A stretch of 64,000 nucleotides of DNA from Siphlonurus alternatus. Taxonomy: Eukaryota; Arthropoda; Insecta; Ephemeroptera; Siphlonuridae. Below are positions 27,100 through 39,604 of the stretch, in pieces (the stretch's first letter is position 1; every line of letters starts with the position of its first letter). The translations under genes were made by a program, and so were the position numbers. The notes beneath the pieces are model-generated. The model was not told where the DNA came from. It did no database searches and saw nothing but the letters and a program-made list of their open reading frames with translations. The DNA is taken from positions 16,806,124-16,870,123 of the forward strand of contig OX463784.1 of the NCBI GenBank assembly GCA_949825025.1. Direction: 5' to 3'.

Positions 27100-30000
27100 C
27101 TATTGCACTTCACACTTATTTGCAGTTGTACATACAAATATTTCATCATGAATTTCTAGATAGATACATTTTTCTACAATCTCTGAAATTGGTAGAGACT
27201 CGTAATTATTTGTTTTGGTTGCAGTAAAGATGTGATCCATGCTAAATGGCTCAATACTATTTTCAGGAAATCCTTGAAATTCAAAGTTTTCAGTGTGAAG
27301 AATTTGCACATAAATAGAGATTTGAGGAACTGCATCACAGTCCATGGCCTGAGCAATTTTTTCAATTATACAGAAAGAACCGTTTCTCAGCTTAACACAA
27401 GAGTCCATATTTCTAGTGTGCATTTGGCTAAAGGCACTCCTATACACTACACCATTTATTATAACCTTAGGATGGACAAGAGAATTTCGGAATTGAGGAT
27501 CTACTTTTCCTTTACCATACACTTTAGGTTCAATTTGTAATGCCGCACTACTGTGTTTCACAGCGTTCATACAAAACTCACTTATTTTTTCATTTGTAGT
27601 GTTATATGTAATATATGAAGGCATATCTTGTAATTTTAATAATCTTTCTACAATTTGATTAATCACACCTTTACAGCCAGTGCAAAAATTTTTGATGCTA
27701 CCAATCTTAGATTCATATGGAAATGCTCCTGTGCACCACAATGGACCAGACCTAACAACATTAATTGGAAGGTGTGTCATAGAGTGAACATTGTATGTCA
27801 TACACTTCCTTCCGTATAATGTTTGCACACCCCATACAAATGTTAACAACAAACCTTCAGCATCATTTAAATTATCATGTGATACTTCTTCTTGGTTTAA
27901 AAGAAAGAGAGCCTTGGCAAAGAGAGCCCAATGTGCAAGATACAAAGGAGGCATAACATTTTTCAGTACAGGTATTGACAAATACATGAACCAATACTTC
28001 CACTCACTGGCTTTCCACAGCCTGCGATCCGCAAAATTTCGTGGGCGTCTGGAGTCTTGTAAATATGGTAGTCTAATATTTTTGAGACTGTCATTTATCA
28101 GTTTTATTTTTGCAGGACTTCCAATACTGAAGGGTTTGTTGGCAGCTGCATCAATCCATAAAACGCATGTAAAATACTTTGACAACCCAAGACAGGCAGA
28201 GTGCATGTATTCTGCAGTAAAGGACGACATCATTTTTATTCCAGGAACTACACTGAGAAATGACTTTCCTTTAACTCCATTTACTCTCGTACCTGTCTCA
28301 TCAGCTGCAATTGCGTCACGCTCCCATTCAGAATCTGTTCTGTCTCTTGGAAGCTGATCATACATTTCGTAACGATTGTAACTTCTACCTACTGCGTCAT
28401 TTGGATGATGACACTCATTACAACCATATTTTCCGTTGAATTGTACGCAGTTTTGCAGCTTAGGTCGAGCTATTGTATCTGCAACCCAGCAAAGAGGAAA
28501 AAACTTGGTGTTTATTTTCTCACCACCTGCTGATCTCCAGTTAACACCAGTGTCGGCTAAAAAATGTATCCATTCAAGAAAAGGTTTATAAAATATGGGC
28601 ATTATAGGTTCTTCCCTTCCAAACCAAATACCTGCCAGGATCACATTTTTAAACCTGATGAGAGCAGGCAAGCAGTTTAAAGATATCATCATTACCCACA
28701 TTGAATTTTTACTATTGGCATGAACAGGAGCTCCGTCAGAGAAATTATTGTAAGTGCAAATATTAGGACCAAACTTTTGACGTAATTCTTTATGTAACTC
28801 TCCATCGTGTATATCTTTCAGATTAGGACCTGGTGATTCTTGCTCTGGTTTAAAATGTTCACAAATGCCTTTTCTTTCTAAAGTTTTTCTAATTTGATCT
28901 TGAAGGTTTGGAATTGCAAAATAATTATTCGACTGATGACTCAATTTTATCATATTTTGGCAAGATTCACAGAACAATTCTTTTCTTCTATTTGTTTTCT
29001 CAAGTTTTCCAAGGAATTCTTTACAGTCACGACAATACAAATAGTATGACAAATTTGATGTAGATTTTTCAAGTAATTTCTTAACTAAATACATTGTATC
29101 AGGAAACTCGTTCCGTCCAATTAATAAATTTAACATAATGAACAAGTCTAAAATCATTAAATCAGGAATATGATATTTAAAAGACAAAGATAGTAACATA
29201 CAAATTGCATCCATTACAGTACAACCACCTTCACAAACATTTCGTGCACAATTGGGTAAACCAAAATCAAAATTTTCATGTATTGATTCTGAACCAGACT
29301 CAGAATTATTGTCAACGTTTTCTTCTTCTTCATCATCTTCTTCATTAGAATTTTCATCACTTGAAGTATCAAAAAAATCATCACTATCAATTTCATCACT
29401 TACATATAATGTTGGCCGTTCATCACGATCTGATCTAGCATCTGCCAATTCTTCTACATAAATATCAGAATCACTTTCTGATAATTCAGCTAGTTGTGGC
29501 TCCCTTGAAGTGGAAGCTCTTGCATTTGGCCCTCTTGATGTTGCAGCCTGCCCCTTTTCAGTGTCAAATTGAAGACAACGTGTAGCAAGCAGCGCATTCT
29601 CACGGACCTGAAATGAAACTGTACGTTATTGATATGAATTACATAGAGTGAGCGATTTTATATTTTTGTAATATTTTATTATCTTAAACTATTTTAACCT
29701 GCCTTCTATTGAGAAATGAAAACCAAAAAATTCCATCTTAAATAGCTTCACCAAAAACAATTCCCAAATTTGGTGTTTCGGAGGCCTTTAACATGCATCC
29801 TTAAGGAACAGAAAACAACTTTTTACACCAACTTCATCTGAACTATGGTACCAATTAAAAAATACTTACGTAATCTATGATGAATTCTTCAATGGATTGT
29901 CAAATAAAAAAAAAATTACGCAGCTGTTTTTCCGAAAAAAAAAGTAAATAAATTTTTGGGGGTCAATTCCAGTAAGGATTTTCAAGATTTTTTCAGGAAA

Positions 30001-32428
30001 AACGGCTCCGTACGTATTTTTTAATTAGTACCATAGTTCAGACGAGGTTAGATTAAGAAGCTGTTTTCTGTTCCATAAAGATGCATGTTAAAAGCCTCTG
30101 AAACACCAACTTTGGAAAGTTTTGGTAGTAAAAGCTATTTGAGATGGAATTTTTTGGTTTCATATCTCAATAGTAGAGGGCGAGTTTAACTATTTTTACA
30201 AAATAAAATTTTCCAAAAATTGAAACCACTCACTCTACATTAAAGCAAAGCAATTTTGAAAAATAAAATAACTAACGTATTTATTTTAAATTCTGTGGTA
30301 ATGGAGGTAACGTTTTCTTTTTTAACGCAGAATATTATGATGATAATTTGCTACAACCACCAAGATCTGCACAAACGGTAGCTCCAGGCAGGCTCACGCT
30401 CAGATCCTTCAGCGCTCATCGTCGCGACCCTCCTACTCACCAGGGCTTCGCAGCGAGCAGCCGAAGCCACTCGCTTTCTGCCACCGGCGGCCTGGTATAG
30501 GCACAACGCTTCAGCGCCATCCATTTTCAGGGTTAGTTGCTAGTATATATTATTATATTTTTACTAGCTCACTAGTACCGGTATCTTAGTATTCACTAGT
30601 ATACATTTTCTTAAACTGAATCACTCACTAATTGTTAAACATTAATTCTACCAAATTGTGCTACTCTGAAATTTTTCATATTTTTTTGAGACCCGGAACT
30701 ATTTTTAAATAAATATTGAAAGTTCTATAAGTTAAGTTGGCACCCCTGAAGCCTTAATAAAAAGAATAGGATCGGGGTGCGTGGGCGCACTTTCAATAAT
30801 TATTTAAAAATAGTTCCGGGTTTCAAAAAAAATCTGAAAAAATCGGAGTAGCATAATTTGGTACTCTCTATTCATTTCTGCAATAAGAAAACTTTCATGT
30901 AGGTTGTCCATTACTCACAAAATTTGAAACCCCGAACCTCCAAAACCCTAACTTGAGCGTTTCGTGGGGTCTTCCGGAACAAGGCCAGCCGCAACCTTGC
31001 AATCCATCACGGCATTTATCTGCGACCAAGGGAAATATGGAAACCTGAGCTAGGATGGACGCTAAAGCTTTTGTTAAATAATCGGAAGTGGAAAAGTGCC
31101 AAGCAATGGTAGATTTGAGTGAAAGTGTTACAAATGAACTTGGAGTCATTAAGAAGAAAAAAAAAATGTGATTACCTCTAAAATGCTGCTCTCGGATGAG
31201 GAACTACGGTCTGCGTCAAAATCAGAGTCGTGACCTTGTGTTGGCTCCTGAAAGATATGCATATGTTATTTTTTGTGTAAAGATGGATTCACATACTATA
31301 AAACTGTTATGGCATGCCGTATGAAAATTAAGATCCCTTTGGTTTTCTTCAAGAGCTAGTTCATCTACGGAACAATTTTCGAGTACAAGAAGGATCCTCA
31401 AATTGTAAATGTGAACATATTAATCATATGTGCAATGTTTTGCAGGGCACAAAAATTTTGTCCTAAAAAAATCTCTCCATAATTTTAATTGTATGTTTCT
31501 TGTTTACAGTATCTTATTATTGCACTCTATCTACTATTATATTTTATCTGCTCTCAGCTTTTTAGTGATTATACATGTAATTGCAGAAATTACATACATC
31601 AAGTCAAGGTCCTTCTGCTCTATACAACAATACGTTATTCCGGTTATTCGTAAACGTTTATAAACAAAACATTATTGTGTAATACGTCTGTTTGGTGAAG
31701 CAAAAAATAGTGTACATTTTGTTGATTTATGCATATATGTACTAGCTGCACTGCATATGAGACAGCATAATATGCATTAATATGTTCATATATTCGTAAA
31801 TAACATGTCAAATCCAAAACCGGCACTTTTTCAAAAATCATTTGCCTCGGCACAAAATTTTTTTTCACTCAAAAGGAGATGCTCTGATATTGAGCTAAAT
31901 TTATGATAAACTAATAACTGCTACATTCCATTAAACATGTTTATAATATTTTTGAATTTTTAAAAACACCAAATATGTGAGATAAAAATTGTTAAAAGTG
32001 CGAATTGTCTTAAGGAGGTCCGAAACAGAGCTACGTGGTGTATGTACATGGATATTTTAATTATTACAGTACAGTATATGCATATAACAATTAAGAATGC
32101 TGATGATGTATGCATATATTATGTATGTACTTTCATACATACTTTTTTTTTCCCCTCCAAACTATGTATTTTTTTCAACCAATTATTAATTATTATTACA
32201 GTATTGTTCAGTTTAACACAATATTCAGTCTATGCATTTTGTATGCATACAGAGCTGAAATAATTATACCTCTGCATCTCCTCGTTTGCTGGTGTCAGTG
32301 GTGTCTCTGGTACCTTCTTCTTCATCTCCTTTACGAAGTCTTTTCTTAGCACGACGGCGACTTCGTGTTCTTTCAGGTGTTTGAGAAGCATCAACGTGTA
32401 ACTGTTTTTTATAAAATTTTCTTTCCAT
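27100..32428 (-). CDS. Tnp2/CACTA-like transposase of the giant transposon
   Basis: Exons 32270-32428 (53 codons, Lys/Arg-rich start), 31176-31247 (24 codons, acidic/Ser), possibly 30441-30539 (33 codons), and 27100-29607 (835 codons plus stop). All are joined in phase 0 at GT-AG sites, giving 912 or 945 residues. The last exon starts with an acidic stretch and then two CxxC knuckles (about 29034-28960). The conserved transposase core follows: SDGAPVHANS (28740), a GCNECH cysteine block (about 28425), AEYMHSACLGLSKYF (28218), and the terminal block NVHSMTHLP...SGPLWCTGAFPYES (27792-27709). This order matches the Tnp2-like transposases of the CACTA/EnSpm superfamily, which cut at the terminal repeats using a DDE-type core. 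The exact catalytic residues cannot be fixed without alignment. The frame is intact, so it may still be functional. It is divergently paired with the BEN gene. Confidence 0.85.
29687..30200. repeat. foldback MITE in a transposase-gene intron
   Basis: Left arm TCTATTGAGAAATGAAAACC then AAAAAATTCCATCT, inverted at the right as GATGGAATTTTTTGGTTTC and CTCAATAGTAGA. Inner arms GTGTTTCGGAGGC and complement. It is related to the foldback at 26249. Confidence 0.8.
30441..30539 (-). CDS. possible additional or alternative exon of the transposase gene
   Basis: A 33-codon phase-0 segment ending at a GTGAGT donor and followed perfectly in phase by the large exon at 29607. An internal ATG at 30524 could make it an alternative first exon (28 codons). 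The acceptor (ACTAG at 30540) lacks a good pyrimidine tract, so first-exon use may be more likely. It is GC-richer than its surroundings. Confidence 0.5.
30663..30915. repeat. MITE family 1 copy inside the giant transposon
   Basis: Arms GCTACTCTGAAATTTTTCA and GAAAAAATCGGAGTAGC, ending TTTCATGTAGGTTGTCCATT. It sits in a transposase-gene intron, so family 1 was still moving after the giant element existed. Confidence 0.8.
31248..32269. other. first intron of the transposase gene
   Basis: AT-rich intron with clusters of TGCATATAT/ATGTATGCAT words. No paired arms or open frame supported. Confidence 0.45.
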
Positions 32429-32943
32429 TTTAAAAAATTAACTGAAGAAAAATATATGAGACGTAATAATCATAATTAAAAGGCACCGTGGAAGTTACAA
32501 ATTTAATTATTTTCTATATTTAAAGCATACAAAGAAGAAAAACTCTCGTAGATCGACGTTCTTGACCAAAGCAAAACAAAAACAGCTGATTTCTGCTATC
32601 CGTAAAAGACTTGAATTGACTTTAATGGTACAAGGTTTATTTAAAGAAATTGTGAAATATTCGTTATATAGCATATTAATTAAATATGAAAAATTTATAA
32701 AAGTTTACTGCATTGATGAGTTTCAAAAATTTGATAATATAGGAGTGGTACTCTTTTGTCTTTTGAAACAAACACCACAATTGACCGGAAGTGACAAAGT
32801 GTGCAAAGTCGCCATTCGCCATTTTTGCTTCCATTCACCATTTTTCACCTAGCCGTTCACGAGTGACAAGCGTGGCTTTCGATAGTTTTCTGTGTTCTGC
32901 GTTGCCTGTTGCCATTTTTGTCTTATAAATATTGCTTTGTAAA
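32429..32943. promoter_or_regulatory. shared bidirectional promoter region of the transposon genes
   Basis: 515 bp separate the divergent start codons of the transposase (32428, minus) and the BEN gene (32944, plus). The region contains the GC-richer stretch CAAAGTCGCCATTCGCCATT near 32805. No canonical TATA box was picked out. Co-regulation of the two genes is inferred from the arrangement. Confidence 0.5.
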
Positions 32944-33551
32944 ATGTACTTTAGAGTAGTTACTTTAGAAGGAGGAAATTTTATAGTTAACGAAGATGCT
33001 TTTACAAAATTTCCTGGAGTGGGAAATATAAAACATGACACTTACTATTTTGTGAAGATAAATAACAAAATCAAGAAGATAAGAGTTGCTGTCATGTCAG
33101 GTAATTAATAAAATAAACATACCTTACAAGATGAATGATTTTTAAGACTGTTAAATGTGTACATTGAACGTGTAGTTTTATATGTATGCATACTGTATGA
33201 TATTGACTATTTTATTCATGCAGAGCATACAAACATGTTTCCCGCGTTCCACAAAATAGCTGGCACATATATATGGCATGCATTCTATATTATAAATGGC
33301 AGCCATTGCCAATTTTTTACCACAAATTCCCGCTTCTAAAAGGAAAAAACCTGGCAAAAACCTCGTATGCATTATATGTACACCTAACATTTTTGTAAAG
33401 ATCAAGGACGGACGAATTAATTGACTAAATAAATACATTTGCAAAAAAAAAAAAATTTATAAAAATATTTTAATATTACGATCTCGTTTTTAATGAGCGT
33501 GATTCATTTTTTTTTTTGTTACATGCTGAATAGGCGACTTGTCCCTTGTCC

Positions 33552-33720
33552 CAGGCGTGGATCCAGAAAAAAAGATCAGGGGGGGGGGGGGGGGCTGCAC
33601 CATAAGGCCAATGTTAAAAAAATTGGGAGTGGGGGAAAAGCCTATATTGCCCATGTTAAATCCAAAATTTCGAGGGGGGGGGGGGGGCTGTCAGCCCCCC
33701 CCTCCCTGGATCCGCGCCTG
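33552..33720. mobile_element. small hAT-type MITE in intron 1 of the BEN gene
   Basis: Ends CAGGCGTGGATCCAG and CTGGATCCGCGCCTG, flanked by CCTTGTCC (33544-33551) and ACTTGTCC (33721-33728), a 7 of 8 match for an 8 bp duplication. The interior holds two long G-runs. Confidence 0.8.
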
Positions 33721-33737
33721 ACTTGTCCTTCCACTCT

Positions 33738-33999
33738 GAGTGCGTTTGAATTCACGGGCCAGCCCGGGCTGGGTAAAATGGCGGTGACCTTGGTCACGTG
33801 GTATGAAACGACATAATTTTGTCATGGGCCAGTTCCCAGTCTGTCTGCTAGGTCTCAGTCGCACTGTCGAGTCGGCCCGCGTCACCCTGGGCCAGCCAGG
33901 AAGTGGCGTCATGAGAGGAGGAAAATGGCCGCCGGGCTGGCCCCACTTGACGACAAAAAAAGCTTCAGCCCGGGCTGGCCCGTGAATTCAAACGCACTC
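33738..33999. repeat. GC-rich MITE with 30+ bp inverted ends
   Basis: Starts GAGTGCGTTTGAATTCACGG and continues GCCAGCCCGGGCTG; the right end is the near-perfect reverse complement. It is much GC-richer than its surroundings. Confidence 0.85.
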
Positions 34000-34646
34000 A
34001 CTGATACTCGCCATCTGTGAGTGGCGCTGCAACTTGCAGTTGGCGCCTCATTTAAGTTGATTAATCACTTGACAGTATGATATCATGCTGTTCATGATCC
34101 ATCAATGGCTGCTCTGTGGTCAACCAAAATCGCTTGGCAGCATGGCGTCACACCAGCCGCGGTGGCCCGAGGTAGTTGTCTTTTACTCGCTAGTATTTGG
34201 AATTGAGAAGTGCTACGGTGAAAACAAATGTACTGAATCATACTAGAATAAATATACCACGTTTTGGCAGTGAAAAATGTCAACTTTTTATCTTCTTTCG
34301 TACCTAACTCGGTTCACAAAATTTTCCCCCCATCTTCTCAATGTATTGTTTTGTTTCTACATACTTTCACCGTAGACGAATTTGTAGCGCCACTCGCAGA
34401 TGGCGAGGATCATTGTAAGGACAAAGCAAGTCGCCTATTCCGATTCCTATTCCGACTAGTACAACCACGGACATTTTGTGCCGCCATGCTGCCAAGCGAT
34501 ACGCAAGCGATTGGTTGAAACACAGCGGCCATTATTTTGAAATGAAATTATGCTGCCAAGTGATTGCGTGATTGATCGACTTAAAAGAGGCGCAAACTGC
34601 AAGTTGCAAAAAGTTACAGCGCCATTCATAGATGGCGAGGATCAGT
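34000..34646. repeat. foldback repeat built from CGCCATCTGTGAGTGGCGCT arms
   Basis: Left arm ACTGATACTCGCCATCTGTG and right arm GATGGCGAGGATCAGTGTAA, with a third internal copy near 34385-34420. This suggests a nested or duplicated arm. It abuts the previous MITE. Confidence 0.65.
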
Positions 34647-35857
34647 GTAAGAGAGTGTGGCCTATATTGACTATATTCATTTTTTAATTGCATATTATAA
34701 CAACAGAAATTTCAATTTATATCATTTATTGCAAAACAGTACAATCATGATATCTTATTTAAATTCATTGTTATTTAATTTTACTATAAATGAACAAATA
34801 AAACTTTTTAAGGATGAATCTCAGTATATTGATATCTCATAATCATAGCGCCTGAATACAACAAGACTTACAGGGGACTTTGAACTCACCATCAATAGAC
34901 CGTAGCATACAAATTTTGAAGCGAATCTGTCTCATCAGTTTTGTGAAAACTGAGGTAGAATTTTAAGATTGACCGTATGGACGAAAACCGGAAATGGAGC
35001 TGTTGTAAGAAATCTGCAAGACTGAATTTGCTCAAACCATAAACGATTAAGTTTTAGAACATACTGTACTAGATTTTTTTAAAATTTATTTGATTTGATT
35101 CATTTGCAGGGAAATATTCTTTGACTCCAGCAATAACTGAAATTAATCATTAACGTAAATTTATTTTTCTGTACAGAAAAGAAAGCGGAATGTGACTACA
35201 AAAGCCCGAAAGGACTTCGCTCTAGATTGGCGCCAATTTCAAAGTCCCAGACGGACCCTGAACATGAGAGCTCCGATAACGACTCGGACCAACTGTTTGG
35301 CAAACGAAGCGTTCCAAATTCATTCCCCAGCTCTCAATCATTGAGTGGGGAACCCAGCCCGTCAAGAATGGTGAGACTAATTATAATATTCACCCACTTT
35401 TAATCACTCCCAAGATCTAGAAAATTCAAAATAGCATTATGAAACTTATATCGTCTCAGCAGTTTTAGTTCACCCCTTTTTGCTGCCTGCGGATTATGAC
35501 CATTTTATATAATGTTCTAAAAGGGTTAATGGAGGATGCATATAATATATGGGCTCAAGCTTTTCCTATCTGTTCTCTGTCCCTGGTCACAGGTTCTACT
35601 CTTGGCTAGGCAGGTTCTAGGTTGGAAAAGTATTAAAAATTATTCCCGTTATTACTCATTACCCCTGCATAAAATCACTCACCTTCTCCGTTTACCTCCC
35701 AAGTGATCAATTCCATATTCAACAAAAAGTGGCAGAAAGTTTACCTTTTTTTTTATTTTTCCCAGCACAAGAAACCCAAAAAAGATGTTAATTCAGGGTC
35801 TGAAACCATGGCAACTTCAAGTGTACCAGAAACCCAAGATGACGAGGAGTTTAATAT

Positions 35858-37318
35858 CTTCTTCTTCTTTTCTTATGCCCACGTTTTGGCGTTTAAGCCA
35901 TTTTACTTCTAGCAAGCCAATAGAGATAGGATTCCTGCTCTTCCCGCTTCATGTTGCCAGGCAACAAGTCAAGTTCCGCTTTTAATGCAGAGCATCTAAA
36001 TAGATGCCCTCTGTCTTGGGGTTCTTTTTTACATAATTTACAAATGTCACTATCTTGGATTTTAAATCTCTTCTGGTAGCATCCAAGGTAGTCATGGCCT
36101 GTGTCTAATCTAAATTTAGCAGTGTCTGTGAGTCTATTGTAAATATGAGTTTTAGCTAATTTAAATATAAGGTCTCCCCATACTTTATCACTTGCTTGTT
36201 TTTTCCAGTCTAGATCAACTTTTTGTTTCACTGCACTATTGATATGAGCTTGAATTGAGTAAATGGAAATATTTGTTGTTGGCTGTGTCATCTTACTGCC
36301 CATCTTGGCTAAATAGTCTGCTTGTTCGTTACCATGAATACTACAATGGGCTGGTATCCACTGTAGAACTATTGTAATACTATTGTCTTGATGATTTTGA
36401 ATTAGCTTTTTACATTCTGCCACTCTTTGGTCTTGAGACTCTGGAGAGGCTATTGCTTGAATTGCTGCAGTAGAGTCTGAAAGTAATACTATTTTACTAT
36501 ATTTAGTTTGGCTATTTATTTTTTCCAGGGCTATTTTGATAGCTTGAACCTCTCCATCAAAGTTGCTGCCATGCTTGCTTGTTGGGGCAGACTCTTGAAA
36601 AAGCTTGCAATATACACCGGCCCCTGCATTACCAACTCCGGGTGTTGCTGATCCATCTGTATAGATGTGAAGCCAGTCCGGGAGAGGATATTTCCGGTGT
36701 ATTTCCTTATTTGCAAGTTGCCTAAGTTCCTCTTCAAGGAGAGATTTTTTGTTACTGATACCTTCTATTTTAATACTATGCTGGACGTTCACCGTCGCCA
36801 CACTAAGATAATTTTCTGATATTTTTTCACGTTTTCTTTGTAAGATGGCCGGATTGAGATATTCTTTTTTTAGTTTTGTTGTCTTTTCTATAAAAGTTTC
36901 TTGAGTTTTCATAGAACTTGGTTGGTATTGATTCCAATCCTCTTCTTCCAATCTTATTAATTTTTCATGTAATTTCATGGCTGCCTTATTTCTTCTTTCT
37001 TGTAAGGGTTCTATGTTGGTATTAATTTCCATAGCTGCAATAGGAGTTGATCTCACTGCTCCATTAATTATTCTGAGTGCCTGATTTTGCACTTTATCCA
37101 CTGCTGATGTTGATGCCTTCGTTGCAGTGACAAAAGGTTCGGTACCATACTCTAGCACAGGTCTAACATACGTCTTGTACGTTGTAGCTAGTGTTTCACG
37201 ATCCGCTCCCCATTTAACGCTAGCTGCCCTTTTCATTAGGGATAGTCTCTTTTTACCTTTGTCTGCATTTCTCTCCAAATGCACCTCACCACTCAGCCTT
37301 CTGTCCAGGGTTACTCCT
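35858..37318 (-). mobile_element. 5'-truncated non-LTR retrotransposon (RNase H-bearing clade) inside BEN exon 3
   Basis: Minus-strand open frame ending at 35893. It starts within the reverse transcriptase thumb (LGVTLDRRL, about 37316), continues through YVRPVLEYG, then an RNase H domain with its acidic residues in place (YTDGSA, FDGEVQAI, LLSDSTAA, HGNEQADYLAK), and ends with a CxxC...H...C knuckle (CKLCKKEPQDRGHLFRC). RNase H places it with the I/R1/LOA-like clades. It is flanked by an exact 10 bp duplication AGTTTAATAT (35848-35857 and 37319-37328), and the 3' end is a GAA-rich tail. The frame is still open, so the insertion is probably young. It is 5' truncated and cannot move by itself. 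Confidence 0.9.
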
Positions 37319-38046
37319 AGTTTAATATTGAAACCACTCAATTTGATGATCCTCAGGTTATATATATTTCTCTTTTTTTTCTCCCTTAAAAATGTTGGTA
37401 GTTTGGTTCGAATGATTTAAAAAAAAAAAATTGATTGTCGATAAAAAGTACTGTTTGAAATTAAACGAATGAATTCTATTTTTATTTTATAATTTTTATT
37501 TTTTTCAGAACGAGCAGCAGTCTAGTGTTATACAAGCTCAAATTAATAAAAAAAAAGATGCCCTAAACATTTCTATAACACCAAAAACTGGACTAGTTGT
37601 AGATGAGGAAACTCTAAAAGGTATTGCAAGTGGGGTCCGCGTTTTGGGAGAGCAATCAATACAAAATCACAAAGTATTGGTTAAATGCCAGGACTTATTG
37701 GAGAAAGCAGTAGAACATCTGGCTTACATGCGTGGCAGCTTTACGGAAGATAGAGCACATGCAAGCACAGGCCCAGGTAAATGTTTTTTAAAGGTGGATT
37801 TATGTATTTCATAGGACCATTTTTTATTTTAAATAATGCAGGTTCTCAAGGCTACTTTTTGCATATGGAATGATAAAAAAAAATATTAAAAAAAAGAAAG
37901 GAATACAATGGTTACAAGATTAAAAATTTAGAAAATATGTACTACAATTATATTCCCTATCTCTCCCAGTCCCCAACCGCCCATTCAAGTTTTCAATCCT
38001 TCTTTGTAACTACAATTCTATATTTCATTTCATGGAATGCATGTTA

Positions 38047-38442
38047 TTAAGGGTAAGATAACACGACACGAACAATCAATTGTTGTAGTCCCATTTGATT
38101 AACATACAAACCTTAGCAACCTCATAATAATTCTGAATTTTTTTTTTTTGAGACAGTTCTTGGCACTAAAAAAATATAGAGAAAATTTCAAAACAATCGG
38201 ACGATCCAATTTTTTTAAATGAATTTTTTAAATTTTCAGTATAGGGCTTTCCCATGGAGACCAAAACTAAAAAATTAATTTAAAAAAATTGGATCGTCCG
38301 ATTGTTTTGAAATTTTCTCCATATTTTTTTAATGCCAAGAACTGTCTCAAAAAAAATTCAGAATCATTATGAGGTTGCCAAGGTTTACATGTTAATCAAA
38401 TGGGACTACAACAATCGATTGTTCGTGTTATCTTACCCTTAA
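38047..38442. repeat. TTAA-flanked foldback MITE in BEN intron 4
   Basis: Starts TTAAGGGTAAGATAACACGA and ends TGTTATCTTACCCTTAA. The arms are long and nearly perfect (GGATCGTCCGATTGTTTTG and complement inside). It shares its tip with the elements at 53263 and 56514. Confidence 0.9.
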
Positions 38443-39604
38443 TTAAAAGTATTAATACCTTATGACATTGTAATATTGAAATTTTGCTACTTTACAGGCT
38501 TCCTTGACACTTCCCAGACGTCTCAACAGTCCAGCAGCGCAAGTTTTGAATTGGCTCCCAGCGGACCAATAGTTCTTGCAGTGAAGAATGGCAAGGTAAT
38601 TTGTTATTGCCATATTATATTGCTTTGTTTATCCTTTTTTTTTTTATTAATGGTGGTTCTGTATTTTTAAGCGCCATCTTGGCTTTGGAATATGGATGAA
38701 TGAGTCCGCATACCAGTCAGTCCTGAATGAAGCACTGACAGGAAAAAACCAGCCAGGCAAATATATTAAGGCCTTGGCTTTAAAGGTGCTTGGACTCAAA
38801 GTCATGGCTACCACTTCTGTAAGTGGCACCGCAAGCCGCTGCAAGAATCGTTCTCTTATAGAACCAGTGAAACCAAAATGTTTGGTTAAGGTGAACAACG
38901 TGCTCCTAATGAACGTTCTGCAAGGTATTTGTTTTTGTTTATCTTCAGAGTTTTTTTGTGTGGAAAATTGCCATGATAAGCCACCATGTCAGGAAATTTG
39001 AATTTTGCTAGTATTTTTACTGCCCCCATTTTGAGATCATGTTTTTTAAATATTAAATTTTTTTTTCTTCTCATACGAGGAAAAAAAAGTAATAATAATT
39101 TGAGCATTGATATCATTGTTTTAGATGATAATTAGGAATATGCAAAAATAGCTGACTTGAGGCCTCTTTAAATAATTTTTTTTTTTTTAGTAAATACTGC
39201 ATCACTGTCAGCTCTTGGCTACTTTGTGTTAATGAGTGAATTCGTTTCTCTGGGTTCGTTGTCAACTGATACCCATTTTAATAGATTGTTGTTGCTGCCC
39301 GACACTCAACTTTTTTTCTCTCCTTTGTGTTTCAGAGGCGTATCAAGCCTACCTAGCCAAAACTGTGCCTAAGAAAGAGGTGAAGGAAATCCTGGGCTCC
39401 ATGACGAGAAGCATCGGAAACAAGATGAGCTGGGCTAAAACCGAGCTAAAAAATCACCCAGAATATAATGGCAAGCCAACCAAGTTATATGTCATTGACG
39501 AGTCCGGAGAAAATGATGATGCCTTGCAGTTTGTGGAGGCAGCATACAACGAGGATGCAGACACGACAGAAGTGATTGAAGATAACAGTGAGTTAAGTGA
39601 TTAG

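Larger units (their letters stand above)
32944..39604 (+). pseudogene. BEN-domain protein gene of the giant transposon, 7 exons, exon 3 split by a LINE
   Basis: Exons 32944-33100, 35177-35370, 35766-35857 continued at 37329-37356, 37509-37776, 38498-38595, 38672-38924 and 39336-39604. Splice sites are GT-AG and the phases close over all exons if the LINE in exon 3 is ignored, which implies a 452-residue ancestral product. Residues about 275-385 (exons 5-7) resemble a BEN domain: GFGIWMNESAY, then PGKYIKALALKVLG, then ATTSVSGTASR, then a Lys/Pro-rich helix start. BEN domains bind DNA and recruit chromatin or partner proteins. The N-terminal exon and the Ser/Asp-rich exon 2 are unassigned. The LINE introduces an early stop, so this copy probably makes only a truncated N-terminal protein unless exon 3 is skipped. 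Exon 3 is a multiple of three, so skipping would keep the frame. The likely role is recognition of the subterminal arrays; this is inference. Confidence 0.75.

Noticed and set aside
27791..28357. 188-codon plus-strand frame
   Set aside because: Antisense shadow of the transposase exon.
32944..39604. BEN gene considered as a host gene nested in the intron
   Set aside because: It lies entirely between the inverted ends and arrays of the transposon and pairs head to head with the transposase. Transposon cargo is the simpler reading, though a captured host gene cannot be ruled out.
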